A stretch of DNA of 6,980 bases, taken from NCBI GenBank assembly GCA_017430835.1, contig JAFRMD010000134.1, forward strand, positions 1-6,980, given 5' to 3'. The first letter of the stretch is position 1; each line of letters starts with the position of its first letter. Below the pieces are notes generated by a model. The model was not told the origin of the DNA and did not search any database. It saw only the letters and a program-made list of their open reading frames with translations. Below, piece after piece: positions 1 to 6,561 of this stretch. This DNA is from Methanosphaera sp. Lineage in GTDB: Archaea > Methanobacteriota > Methanobacteria > Methanobacteriales > Methanobacteriaceae. Made by a program: the position numbers and the translations under genes.

Positions 1-345
1 GAAGGGTAACCTTTATTTAAGCAAGAAACACATAAGAATAAACAAAACATAATCAATGGTACATTTTTTTGTATTATATGTAATGTTTTGACTAATATTG
101 TGACTTCAAAATCTTTCAACCAGATTTTGAACAACACCATTATCTCAAATATTTATTTATTTATTTTTAGAAGTGAAATTCATTGGATTTTATTTAATTA
201 TTTTTTGGAAACTTTTAATAAATTCCATATTTTAATCCATCCAATTATTAAAATTATCGGTAATTTGTGTTTAAATTCAATTTCAAGTAATTAAAAGATA
301 AATTTAATATATTTTTTTTAACAAAGTATATTTATGGTAAGGAAG

Positions 346-384
346 ATAATTAATGTCTTGTAAATTAATAAAGACATTACTTAT
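346..384. repeat. Imperfect inverted repeat upstream of the adhesin gene
   Basis: Arms 346-359 and 371-384 pair at 13 of 14 positions around an 11-base loop; the inner nine pairs (TAATGTCTT with AAGACATTA) are perfect. The repeat lies about 90 bases before the adhesin start, upstream of the T-run at 408-416. It could be an operator, or the terminator of a gene to the left, but it is not followed directly by a T-run on either strand, so neither role is established. The rest of 1-471 shows no supportable gene. Confidence 0.5.
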
Positions 385-413
385 TGTGAATTTAACTGAT
401 TGTATTGTTTTTT

Positions 414-423
414 TTTAAATAAT
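414..423 (+). promoter_or_regulatory. Candidate TATA box of the adhesin gene
   Basis: TTTAAATAAT follows a T-run and lies where transcription would begin near 440-445, leaving a short leader that contains the ribosome binding site AGGTGAT at 462-468. A second candidate, CTATAAAAAT near 443-452, would put the start of transcription at the ATG and exclude that site, so the upstream box is preferred. The whole region is AT-rich, so the call is weak. Confidence 0.3.
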
Positions 424-471
424 AATGGTTAATTTCTTTTTACTATAAAAATTCTAATTGTAGGTGATAAA

Positions 472-2694
472 ATGAAGAGAAAAAGTATATATGTATTGTT
501 TATTTCAGTAACATTATTGTTATTGGTATCTTTAACTGCAATAAGTGCTGCTGATAATACAGATACATCTGATACTGTAGTATCTAATCATGAAGTACAT
601 AGTATTGAGAAGAATACTACTGTAATTAATAAAGAAAAAACTAAAAACATAAAAACTGCAAAATCTAAGATATATGTCAGTCCGAATGGAAATGATAAGG
701 CAACTGGATTAAATAATAATCCATATAAAACAATTACAAAAGCAATAACCGTTGCAAATAACAATGATGAAATAATACTAAATGATGGAACATATACCAT
801 TTCAAACGTGGGAAAAGTGGATATAAATAAAAATATCACAATTAAATCAAACAATAAACAAAAAGTAATAATTCAAGCAAAAACAAGTGTAAACGATTTA
901 TTTTTCATAAATCCATCAAATAGTTTAAGCATAAGTAATGTACAGTTTAAGAATATCAATAGATGTTCCGTATTTGCCAACAAAGGTAAATTATCATTAA
1001 CTAATGTTGATTTTATTTCTAACAGTATAAATAAGGGTGGAAATAATAAAAAAGCAATAGTCAACAACTATGGAACACTCAAAATGGATAAATGTTACTT
1101 TGAAAAAAACAAAGGATACAATGGATCAGCACTATATAATGTAGCAACAGCTACAATTACAAACTCCAATATAAGAAATGGAAATGCATTATTTGGAGGA
1201 GCAATATATAGCCATTATGGTACTGTAGTGATAAGAAATTCCAACATAACTGCAAATACAGTTAATGGAAGTAAAATGGATGGTTGGGATAGTGATAGTT
1301 ATGTATATACAGGAGGATTAGGTGGTGCAATTTATAATCGTGCTACTATGCAGATACATAACACCATATTACAGTATAATAAAATCCCTGGAGGACCATA
1401 TCGTGTTCAATTTGGTGGAACTATAGCAAATTATGGTAAATTATTATTTAATAATTCTCGCGTATTAAATACTTATACTATGGGATCCGGTGCGATATTT
1501 AATTTAAATTCTTTAACTATAACTAATTCTGTAATAAACAATAATTTTGCAGAACATCATGCAGGAGCGATAAGAAATGATGGTTATATGACTATTACAA
1601 ACACAACCATTAATAGAAATCAAGCTTATCATTCTGTTATAACTAATAATTATCAAATGCAATTAACCAATTGTATAATTAATACAAATAATGCAACAGT
1701 TAGTTTAATAAAGAACAATGATAATTTAAAAATGAATAATGTTACAGGAATGTTTAACAAAGCATCTACTGCAGGATTTATTGATAATTGGGGTAAAATA
1801 ACACTAATTGCTTCAAAAATTACTCAAAATGAGGGAGATACTGGAGCAATACTTGATTATGGTAAGTACACATTAATTGATAAATGTTTTATAAATTCTA
1901 ATAAAGCTAATCAGTCTGGTGGGGCAATTTCGGCTATAGGTACTAACATTACAGTAACAAGTTCTCAATTCAATGGTAATCGTGCTGTTAGTGGAGGTGG
2001 AGCTATTTCAATTAGTGAGTCTACGTTTGCTGTCAGAAGTTCAACATTCAATGGAAATATTGTAAATCAGCAATTCAGTAATAATGATGATTCTTCCCCA
2101 AATTCTTATGGTGGAGCATTATGTATTTATGGTGGAACAACTAAAATCATTGATTGCCTGTTAAATTACAACATTGCTGATTGTGGTGGAGCAATAGGAA
2201 TGTATGACGGTACATTGTATATGAACGTGTCCAATCTATACAGTAATACGGCAAGAAATGTTGGTGGAGCTATAAGTACCTTTTATGGAGAAAATGATGA
2301 TAATCCTTATATGAAATTTTACAAGATAAACATTAAATATAACATTGCAAATATGGGTGGACATGCCATATCAGATAATGGATTAGGTAATGGTGCAATT
2401 ATTGAGATAACATCATCAAACATTAATGATAATGGAAAAACATCTAATAAAGAATATGATGAAGTGTTAGTATTTACTGGAAAAGTCACCATGAATGATG
2501 TGCAAATCAAATACAACAATGCTAGTGCATTATGGAGTAGTGCTAATTTAACAATTAAAAACTCAATGATTAGTGGAAATAATAATAAAAATGGTATGGT
2601 AATAGGTTATTTTGGAAAAACTATCATTACTAACTCAAGAATTCGTGACAATATAGCAAAAAAATATTTTACACTAATCGGGGACAATTTTTAG
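472..2694 (+). CDS. Secreted adhesin-like Asn/Thr-rich beta-helix protein (3' end frameshifted)
   Basis: Seen: a 740-residue frame starting at ATG 472, preceded by an excellent methanogen ribosome binding site (AGGTGAT, three-base spacer). Residues 1-26 form a signal peptide: MKRK, then a Leu/Val-rich core, with likely cleavage after AISA. A Thr/Lys/Asn-rich linker runs to about residue 65. Residues 67-100 (YVSPNGND...PYKTITKAI) match the DUF1565-type entry of right-handed beta-helix proteins. From about 140 to the end there are many short repeats of the GGAI-x-N-x-G-x-hydrophobic-x-NSxI type, typical of a parallel beta-helix and of the adhesin-like proteins abundant in Methanosphaera and Methanobrevibacter. 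Expected role (inferred): cell-surface or released adhesin for contact with host, partner microbes or polysaccharide. Odd: the frame stops at 2692-2694 while the expected C-terminus continues in the -1 frame. No transmembrane or cell-wall anchor is visible. The protein could equally be a pectate-lyase-like enzyme; no catalytic site was identified. Confidence 0.87.
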   Translation: MKRKSIYVLFISVTLLLLVSLTAISAADNTDTSDTVVSNHEVHSIEKNTTVINKEKTKNIKTAKSKIYVSPNGNDKATGLNNNPYKTITKAITVANNNDEIILNDGTYTISNVGKVDINKNITIKSNNKQKVIIQAKTSVNDLFFINPSNSLSISNVQFKNINRCSVFANKGKLSLTNVDFISNSINKGGNNKKAIVNNYGTLKMDKCYFEKNKGYNGSALYNVATATITNSNIRNGNALFGGAIYSHYGTVVIRNSNITANTVNGSKMDGWDSDSYVYTGGLGGAIYNRATMQIHNTILQYNKIPGGPYRVQFGGTIANYGKLLFNNSRVLNTYTMGSGAIFNLNSLTITNSVINNNFAEHHAGAIRNDGYMTITNTTINRNQAYHSVITNNYQMQLTNCIINTNNATVSLIKNNDNLKMNNVTGMFNKASTAGFIDNWGKITLIASKITQNEGDTGAILDYGKYTLIDKCFINSNKANQSGGAISAIGTNITVTSSQFNGNRAVSGGGAISISESTFAVRSSTFNGNIVNQQFSNNDDSSPNSYGGALCIYGGTTKIIDCLLNYNIADCGGAIGMYDGTLYMNVSNLYSNTARNVGGAISTFYGENDDNPYMKFYKINIKYNIANMGGHAISDNGLGNGAIIEITSSNINDNGKTSNKEYDEVLVFTGKVTMNDVQIKYNNASALWSSANLTIKNSMISGNNNKNGMVIGYFGKTIITNSRIRDNIAKKYFTLIGDNF

Positions 2695-2885
2695 GATCAT
2701 TATCTGTCAGTGGTTCAACACTTTATAATCCAAGGGCAAAATATGAAATATACAATGATGGTGATTCATACTCAAAAACAACAACAAATGTAAAATGTGA
2801 TAATAACTGGTGGGGAACACAAACAAAACCAACTAACAGAGTATATAACTGTAAAATAAACACGTATAATAAGGGTTTAAAATAA
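2694..2885 (+). pseudogene. Out-of-frame C-terminal end of the adhesin-like gene
   Basis: Directly after the adhesin stop, the -1 frame is open for 63 codons, starting GSLSVSGSTLYNPRAKYEIY and including NNWWGTQTKP, then ends at TAA 2883-2885. The strand-order-turn pattern and the NNWWG motif near the end are what this family carries at its C-terminus, so this is the missing tail of the same gene rather than a new one. One missing T in the T5 run at 2688-2692 would give a smooth join (IGDNF then LGSLSVSG) and a protein of about 804 residues. A shift at the A7 run 2658-2664 is the alternative. There is no ATG or ribosome binding site for separate translation. Confidence 0.75.
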
Positions 2886-2912
2886 TAACCCTCACTTTTT
2901 TTTTTAATTTTT
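2872..2912 (+). terminator. Hairpin plus T-run terminator of the adhesin gene
   Basis: AGGGTT (2872-2877) pairs with AACCCT (2887-2892) across a nine-base loop. After three bases comes a run of ten T (2896-2905), then AA and five more T. The hairpin overlaps the stop codon of the restored reading frame (2883-2885), which supports that stop as the original gene end. T-rich stretches alone terminate transcription in archaea, so the T-run is probably the working part. Confidence 0.65.
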
Positions 2913-3419
2913 CAAACATTTGGAATGCATGTAAAAATGATAAAATTACATTAATTATTTTTATTCGATGAGTTCTATCCTTTATTTAAATTGTTGTTTT
3001 TATCATTGATGGTGATTTATATTTTATATGTATTCATATATTGCAGTGTGTATTTATGTTCCTGTCATCCATATTTTTTAATATTAAACAATCAGAGTAA
3101 TTTATTGCACAGTTATAATAATTATATCTGGTTACTGCTTCAGAATAATCATCTTGTCCAAGATAATCCATGTCGAATATTTGAGTAATCAGTTCCAATG
3201 CTGTCAAGTTAAGATTTTTACTTATTTTTATGGATTAGTTTACTTATTCTAACCAATATTTACTTTAATTTTACTTAATTCCATAATATATTTAATTATT
3301 TTAAATTTTATAATTATTTGTTTATTTAATATTATTTTAAGAATTTATTATGGTTAATTATATATTACTTATTGGATATTATTATTTAGTTAATTCACGT
3401 TCTGTTTATTTTTGTTTTA
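2913..3419. other. Intergenic region between adhesin and ATPase genes
   Basis: About 500 very AT-rich bases between the tail of the adhesin gene and the tail of the minus-strand ATPase gene. Apart from the coding-like minus-strand remnant at 3034-3234, nothing supportable was found: no tRNA-like fold, no long inverted repeat, no transposase. 3240-3419 is almost pure A/T with no convincing T-run on the minus strand to end the ATPase transcript. Confidence 0.6.
3034..3234 (-). pseudogene. Probable decayed coding remnant, family not recognised
   Basis: The minus strand is open from just after TAA (3237-3235) to TGA (3036-3034). The product reads like a real soluble protein: LTALELITQIFDMDYLGQDD followed by YSEAVTRYNYYNCAINYSDC and LILKNMDDRN, rich in Asp, Glu, Asn and Tyr with a helical pattern. 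The plus strand over the same bases gives a Leu/Cys/Tyr-rich peptide typical of the antisense of a real gene. There is no good start: the only ATG (3171) lacks a ribosome binding site and would give 45 residues, and TTG at 3207 is also unsupported. Best read as the tail of a gene whose 5' part is lost. It could also be chance in AT-rich sequence. Confidence 0.33.
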
Positions 3420-4694
3420 TCATTGTTTCAGGCATCCTATTGGTATTACCTTCACTCCATCTGGGCGTGTATATGCAATTTCTCCTCCTGTTAGGACAGC
3501 TAGGAAACTTGGATTTTTAAGTTCATCATTTTCTTCTATTAGCTTATTGATTTTCAATAGGTTTTTGGCTCCTTCATTAATTTTTTCACTACCTAATTTG
3601 CATTCTATTAATGCATATCGGTTATCATTTAAATAGACTACACAATCGATTTCGATGTCTGATTTATCATGATAATAATATATTTTTCCGTCAAGTGGGC
3701 TTGTGTATATACTTAAATCTCTGATACATAGGTTTTCAAATAGGAAACCAAATAAGTATAAATCATCCATGCACGCTTCAGGACTCATTTGTAATGAAGC
3801 AGTCGCTATTGACGGATCGATGAAGACTTTTTTGTTTTTTGATCTCATGGAGGTTTTTGATTTGATATCAGGTGTCCATCCTCGTATTTCTTCTATTACA
3901 AACAAATCTTTTAGTGCTTTGATATATGAGTAATATGTACCATTACTCATATTTTCATTAGCATTAACGTCTGCTATTATTGTTTTGTTTTTAACGAGTG
4001 TGGAATTATTTCTTGCGAGGGATTTAAGAAGACTTTGTACTTTATCCGGGTTTCTTCTAACACCATCAATTTTGGAAACATCAGTATTGCATATATTTTG
4101 TACATATGATTTAGCTACAAACAGTTGTGCTTCTTTATCCTTTTTCGTTACTGATGCAGGCCATCCTCCACGGCATGTGGCAAATATCAGTTCTTCAACT
4201 GTTAAATCCGATGTAATTCCATCAATATTCAATTCAGGATTATTAAATAGTTCCATTAATGATATTTTTCCATTGGATTCTAGGCTTTCATATAAACTCA
4301 TGGGTCTCATCAGTACCCTATGTATTCTTCCAGTTCCTGAATGCATTATTTTATTTTCATCCACGACTGTTGAACCAGTAAGGATATATAATCCTTCCCC
4401 GCCTAGATCATCCACACTATTTCGCACAGCATCCCATAGTATTGGTGCCATTTGCCATTCATCTATTAATTTGGGTTTTTCTCCTTCAAGCAGTTTGGAA
4501 GGATCTGTTTCTGACCAGAATCTATAGGTTTCTTGTTTTTTGATGTCTTGTAATTTAATAATACTATTGGCGTGTCTTTCTGCTGTTGTGGTTTTTCCAC
4601 ACCATTTTGGTCCTACAATCAATATTGCACCAATCATTCTAAGATATCTTTCTAAGTCATCATCCATGTATCGTTTCAAGTATTTTTTTTCCAT
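3420..4694 (-). CDS. AAA family ATPase with DUF4143 C-terminal region
   Basis: Seen: 424 residues from ATG 4694, preceded by GAGGA six bases upstream, ending in TGA followed at once by TAA. Walker A is GPKWCGKT at residues 28-35; Walker B is KLIDEWQ around 75-81 with D78 and E79; YILTGST near 103-109 fits the sensor-1 strand. This is the AAA_14 arrangement. The middle and C-terminal part (about 190-370) fits DUF4143, with an E-x-D (348-350) and ECK (364-366) pattern like the PD-(D/E)xK nuclease-type core found at the end of these proteins. Length is normal for the family and the gene looks intact. Known of the family: numerous and often multi-copy in archaea and host-associated bacteria; cellular role not settled, sometimes linked to defence or mobile regions. 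It is transcribed alone, from a promoter region made of 23-bp repeats. Confidence 0.93.
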   Translation of the reverse strand: MEKKYLKRYMDDDLERYLRMIGAILIVGPKWCGKTTTAERHANSIIKLQDIKKQETYRFWSETDPSKLLEGEKPKLIDEWQMAPILWDAVRNSVDDLGGEGLYILTGSTVVDENKIMHSGTGRIHRVLMRPMSLYESLESNGKISLMELFNNPELNIDGITSDLTVEELIFATCRGGWPASVTKKDKEAQLFVAKSYVQNICNTDVSKIDGVRRNPDKVQSLLKSLARNNSTLVKNKTIIADVNANENMSNGTYYSYIKALKDLFVIEEIRGWTPDIKSKTSMRSKNKKVFIDPSIATASLQMSPEACMDDLYLFGFLFENLCIRDLSIYTSPLDGKIYYYHDKSDIEIDCVVYLNDNRYALIECKLGSEKINEGAKNLLKINKLIEENDELKNPSFLAVLTGGEIAYTRPDGVKVIPIGCLKQ

Positions 4695-4702
4695 TTTTAT
4701 TC

Positions 4703-4886
4703 CTCATCATAATATCATTGGAGTGTTTTGGAGTTTTCTATTATATATTTTTGGAGTTTTCTATTATATATTTTTTGATATTTTTGTTGGAGTGTTTTAT
4801 AGTTTTTTGTTGGAGTGTTTTGGAGTTTTTTGTTGGAGTGTTTTGGAGTTTTTTGTTGGAGTGTTTTGGAGTTTTTCATTATACAC
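4703..4886. repeat. 23-bp tandem repeat array in the ATPase upstream region
   Basis: Eight units in strict 23-base register start at 4703, 4726, 4749, 4772, 4795, 4818, 4841 and 4864; the first matches only in its last eight bases. Most units open with TTTTGGAG followed by TTTT. Two kinds of tail alternate: four full units (4772, 4795, 4818, 4841), and the end of the 4703 unit, finish in TTGGAGTG, while units 4726 and 4749 finish in CTATTATATAT. Units 4818 and 4841 are identical, as are 4726 and 4749, which points to recent duplication. The array lies wholly between the ATPase ribosome binding site and the rest of the intergenic region. Because 23 is not a multiple of three, the Phe/Val-rich open frames across it are not genes. 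Confidence 0.9.
4737..4775 (-). promoter_or_regulatory. Duplicated TATA-like boxes for the ATPase gene
   Basis: On the minus strand the two repeat units with the alternative tail each read AAATATATAATAG, a good archaeal TATA-box shape, at about 4750-4738 and 4773-4761. The nearer copy would start transcription about 20-25 bases before the ATPase ATG at 4694, with the ribosome binding site (4705-4701) inside the leader. The farther copy would give a leader 23 bases longer. Inferred from spacing only. Confidence 0.4.
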
Positions 4887-4903
4887 TTTTGGAATATCCA
4901 AAA
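4887..4903. repeat. Short perfect hairpin at the outer edge of the 23-bp array
   Basis: TTTTGGA (4887-4893) and TCCAAAA (4897-4903) are perfect inverted arms around ATA. The left arm is also the start of the ninth 23-base repeat position, so the array ends inside this palindrome. It may be an operator half-site or simply the boundary of the repeat expansion. Confidence 0.4.
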
Positions 4904-5089
4904 AAAATTTTCATTAATATTAACGAATACTCCTTAAAATAAAGAAATATGTCTGATAAGGTCTTATTGTACATAATACATATAACGCCATATTTTTTTT
5001 AAAAGAATTAATGTATTAAATAAATATTGACTCAAATTCTTTGTCCTGTCATCGGATTAAATATGTTGATGATTGACATTGCTAATAGC

Positions 5090-5097
5090 TTTATATG
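5090..5097 (+). promoter_or_regulatory. Candidate TATA box of the 5114 gene
   Basis: TTTATATG lies about 21-24 bases before the ATG at 5114, the normal distance from an archaeal TATA box to the start of transcription. No ribosome binding site precedes that ATG, so the transcript would be leaderless or nearly so. The remaining intergenic bases 4904-5089 show no other supportable feature. Confidence 0.42.
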
Positions 5098-5113
5098 ATT
5101 TTTTATTTCTAAA

Positions 5114-5725
5114 ATGGATTATAAACATCATATCATGAATGATGAGGATTATGTTACGAGAGAAAACTCTACTCCAATGAGTATAAATATGGAAAAAATT
5201 GATGATAATATCAAAAGTTACATTGAAACGAATTACCTATACATCTATGATGAGTTTGGAAAAGTATTGGATGAGGACTACTCGCTAGTATCTATCAGCT
5301 GGATCATAAGCTTATTGACAAGTTCTTGGAGGATGAACTTGCAGATGCCGTTGATTGATGTGATACTATCGGCTATGGGCTTGGATGTTTCCAAAGACAA
5401 TGTAGTATATAAAGAAGGATCTGTGAATTTAAAGGAAGGTGACATTCACACTTCCCACATCTATAATCCTGAATTGTACGCTATAATTGTCATACCTGAA
5501 TCCGTTAAGGACAAAAAGATATATTTCAGCAGTTTTTTGGAATCTAATAAGACATTTTATGAAGCAGACATTAAGAGAAAAAGGATTAATAAGAAGTATT
5601 TCGGCAAGTATAAAAAGAAATGCAATAATAATTGGACACAGTACATTAATCTAGTTAACTACAAGAGACTCGGATATCTATCAGCACACATTTGTGTCCA
5701 TGAAGTTTTTTTTATATGGAGTTAA
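5114..5725 (+). CDS. Hypothetical protein, family not recognised, frame possibly disrupted
   Basis: Open frame of 203 residues from ATG 5114 to TAA 5725. No signal peptide, clear membrane segment or known motif was seen. The product is charged and probably soluble: an acidic N-terminal third (DYVTRENSTPMSINMEKIDD), a central part with DVILSAMGLDVSKDN and YNPELYAIIVIPES, and a Lys-rich stretch near 153-170 (DIKRKRINKKYFGKYKKK). Two oddities. Around 5275-5355 the frame reads as an unusual Trp/Ser/Met stretch (SWIISLLTSSWRMNLQMP), while the -1 frame reads LDHKLIDKFLEDELADAVD, closer to the rest of the protein. At the T8 run 5706-5713 a one-base shift would extend the protein past 5725. The gene may therefore be a pseudogene or contain sequence errors. 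It converges on the TIR-like gene; no functional link is shown. Confidence 0.55.
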   Translation: MDYKHHIMNDEDYVTRENSTPMSINMEKIDDNIKSYIETNYLYIYDEFGKVLDEDYSLVSISWIISLLTSSWRMNLQMPLIDVILSAMGLDVSKDNVVYKEGSVNLKEGDIHTSHIYNPELYAIIVIPESVKDKKIYFSSFLESNKTFYEADIKRKRINKKYFGKYKKKCNNNWTQYINLVNYKRLGYLSAHICVHEVFFIWS

Positions 5726-5734
5726 CTTTCTTTG

Positions 5735-5772
5735 TGAAAAATAAAAAGGAGTTTAAAAATAAGATAAAATTA
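5735..5772 (-). terminator. Candidate T-rich terminator after the TIR-like gene
   Basis: Reading the minus strand after the TIR-like stop codon, several T-rich tracts follow closely (TTATTTTTAAA, then CCTTTTTATTTTTC). Archaeal transcription often ends at such U-rich tracts without a hairpin. No stem was found. The call rests on composition and on the convergent gene arrangement. Confidence 0.35.
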
Positions 5773-5778
5773 ATGATT

Positions 5779-6243
5779 TTAGAACATTATAGCATGCTTA
5801 TTCATTTTTTGATTATAGCTGATATCAATGTACTCTTCTAAATCTTCAATATTATCTGTCCAGTCAAAATATGAAGCATATCCTGAATATAGGTTGTTGA
5901 CTAGTTTTATTGGCAGTTTGCTGGGATTAACCGTTTTTTTCCGATAGTCATCATTTGTTGGTAGACATAATCCTATGATACAGGAGTCATGACTAAGGCC
6001 GTACTCTATTTCCCAGTCAACATTCTTGCTTTTATATGTATCCGTACCTATTAATACGATTACTATATCTTCGCTGTTGTTTTCTAGTTGTTCAAAGTAC
6101 CTATTAATGTTATTCTTGATTGAATATTCCTGTGGAGATGATGTGATTTTATATTTTTCTCCAATTATTTTATTTAATTTGTCTTTGAAGTATTTGTCTG
6201 TATGATTATAACTGATGTATATATTCTTTGTTTCATTTGTCAT
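5779..6243 (-). CDS. TIR-like (MTH538/ThsB-type) domain protein
   Basis: Seen: 154 residues, ATG 6243 preceded by GAGTGA at SD distance. A single TIR-like domain fills the protein: first strand KNIYISYNHTDKYFKDKL (7-23), central strand DIVIVLIGTDTY (59-70) ending in the family LIG turn, then VDWEIEYGLSHDSCIIGLCLP (75-95). E78 in the VDWEI helix stands where TIR enzymes carry the catalytic glutamate, and Y9/S11 lie in the first-strand loop. This pattern fits the MTH538 TIR-like family (DUF1863), which includes ThsB of Thoeris defence, an NAD-consuming enzyme that makes a signal molecule after phage infection. Whether this copy is enzymatic is inferred. It is the second gene of an operon, 23 bp after the AbrB-like gene. 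No ThsA-type effector is present. The last residues (NKHAIMF) end at TAA facing the 5114 gene. Confidence 0.85.
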   Translation of the reverse strand: MTNETKNIYISYNHTDKYFKDKLNKIIGEKYKITSSPQEYSIKNNINRYFEQLENNSEDIVIVLIGTDTYKSKNVDWEIEYGLSHDSCIIGLCLPTNDDYRKKTVNPSKLPIKLVNNLYSGYASYFDWTDNIEDLEEYIDISYNQKMNKHAIMF

Positions 6244-6266
6244 CTTATTTCACTCTATGGCGGTTT

Positions 6267-6455
6267 TTATTTATCTTCCTTATTTTGGTAGATTAGTTTA
6301 TATGTTAATGTCAATGTGCCATTTTCCATATTGGGTATTATTTTAAATATGTCTCCATGATTTATGGAGTATTCTTTTCTTATACTGGCAGGAAGTGTTA
6401 GATCTATTGAATTTGTCCCAGATCGTTGTCTTGCTTTAACAGTATAATTTTTCAT
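6267..6455 (-). CDS. AbrB/MazE-fold (SpoVT-AbrB) DNA-binding protein
   Basis: Seen: 62 residues from ATG 6455. The swapped-hairpin pattern is complete: KARQRSGTNSIDLTLPASIR (7-26), then KEYSINHGDIFKIIP and ENGTLTLTYKL. The LTLPASIRKEYSI-x-x-GD core is diagnostic of SpoVT-AbrB domains, found in transition-state regulators and in antitoxins of the MazE/VapB type. It would act as a dimer on DNA, most likely on its own promoter. Start choice: an in-frame ATG at 6497 would add 14 residues (MYITIYIKKDIVNI), but these lie outside the domain, lack a ribosome binding site and begin inside the 9-bp array, so 6455 is preferred; its own ribosome binding site is also weak. First gene of an operon with the TIR-like protein, suggesting it controls or counteracts that protein (inferred). 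Confidence 0.85.
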   Translation of the reverse strand: MKNYTVKARQRSGTNSIDLTLPASIRKEYSINHGDIFKIIPNMENGTLTLTYKLIYQNKEDK

Positions 6456-6489
6456 GATATTTACTATGTCTTTCTTAATATATATAGTT

Positions 6490-6561
6490 ATGTACATTAT
6501 GTTTAAAATGTATTATATGTATTAAATGTATGTTATGTGTTATATGTATTTTATGTACATA
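6490..6561. repeat. 9-bp tandem array, eight units, upstream of the AbrB-TIR operon
   Basis: ATGT recurs at exactly nine-base steps: 6490, 6499, 6508, 6517, 6526, 6535, 6544 and 6553. The consensus is close to ATGTATTAT; on the operon strand each unit ends in ACAT. The first and last units share ATGTACAT, itself a palindrome, so the array is bracketed by matching ends. It lies at the promoter/leader of the AbrB-like gene and fits a multi-site operator for a dimeric regulator. The A/T-richness means some matches could be chance, but eight in register is hard to dismiss. Confidence 0.8.

Noticed and set aside
88..294. 68-residue plus-strand open frame starting at TTG
   Set aside because: No ATG, no ribosome binding site, low-complexity Ile/Asn/Phe composition, and no motif recognised; expected by chance in AT-rich DNA. 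A transposase remnant was considered on both strands but no diagnostic residues were seen.
588..1067. Hydrophobic minus-strand open frames inside the adhesin gene
   Set aside because: Antisense shadows of an Asn/Lys-rich coding strand; no start signals or motifs.
2991..3188. 65-residue plus-strand open frame rich in Leu, Tyr and Cys
   Set aside because: Composition is that of the antisense of the minus-strand coding-like remnant at 3034-3234; no ribosome binding site.
3985..4527. 180-residue plus-strand open frame
   Set aside because: Lies wholly antisense to the well-supported ATPase gene and carries no domain signature of its own.
4703..4886. CRISPR array
   Set aside because: The 23-bp units abut directly with no unique spacers, and no cas gene is present.
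4540..4942. Phe/Val/Gly-rich plus-strand open frames that look like repeated membrane segments
   Set aside because: The repeat peptide comes from translating the 23-bp T-rich array, whose period is not a multiple of three and which reads open in two frames at once; part is antisense to the ATPase.
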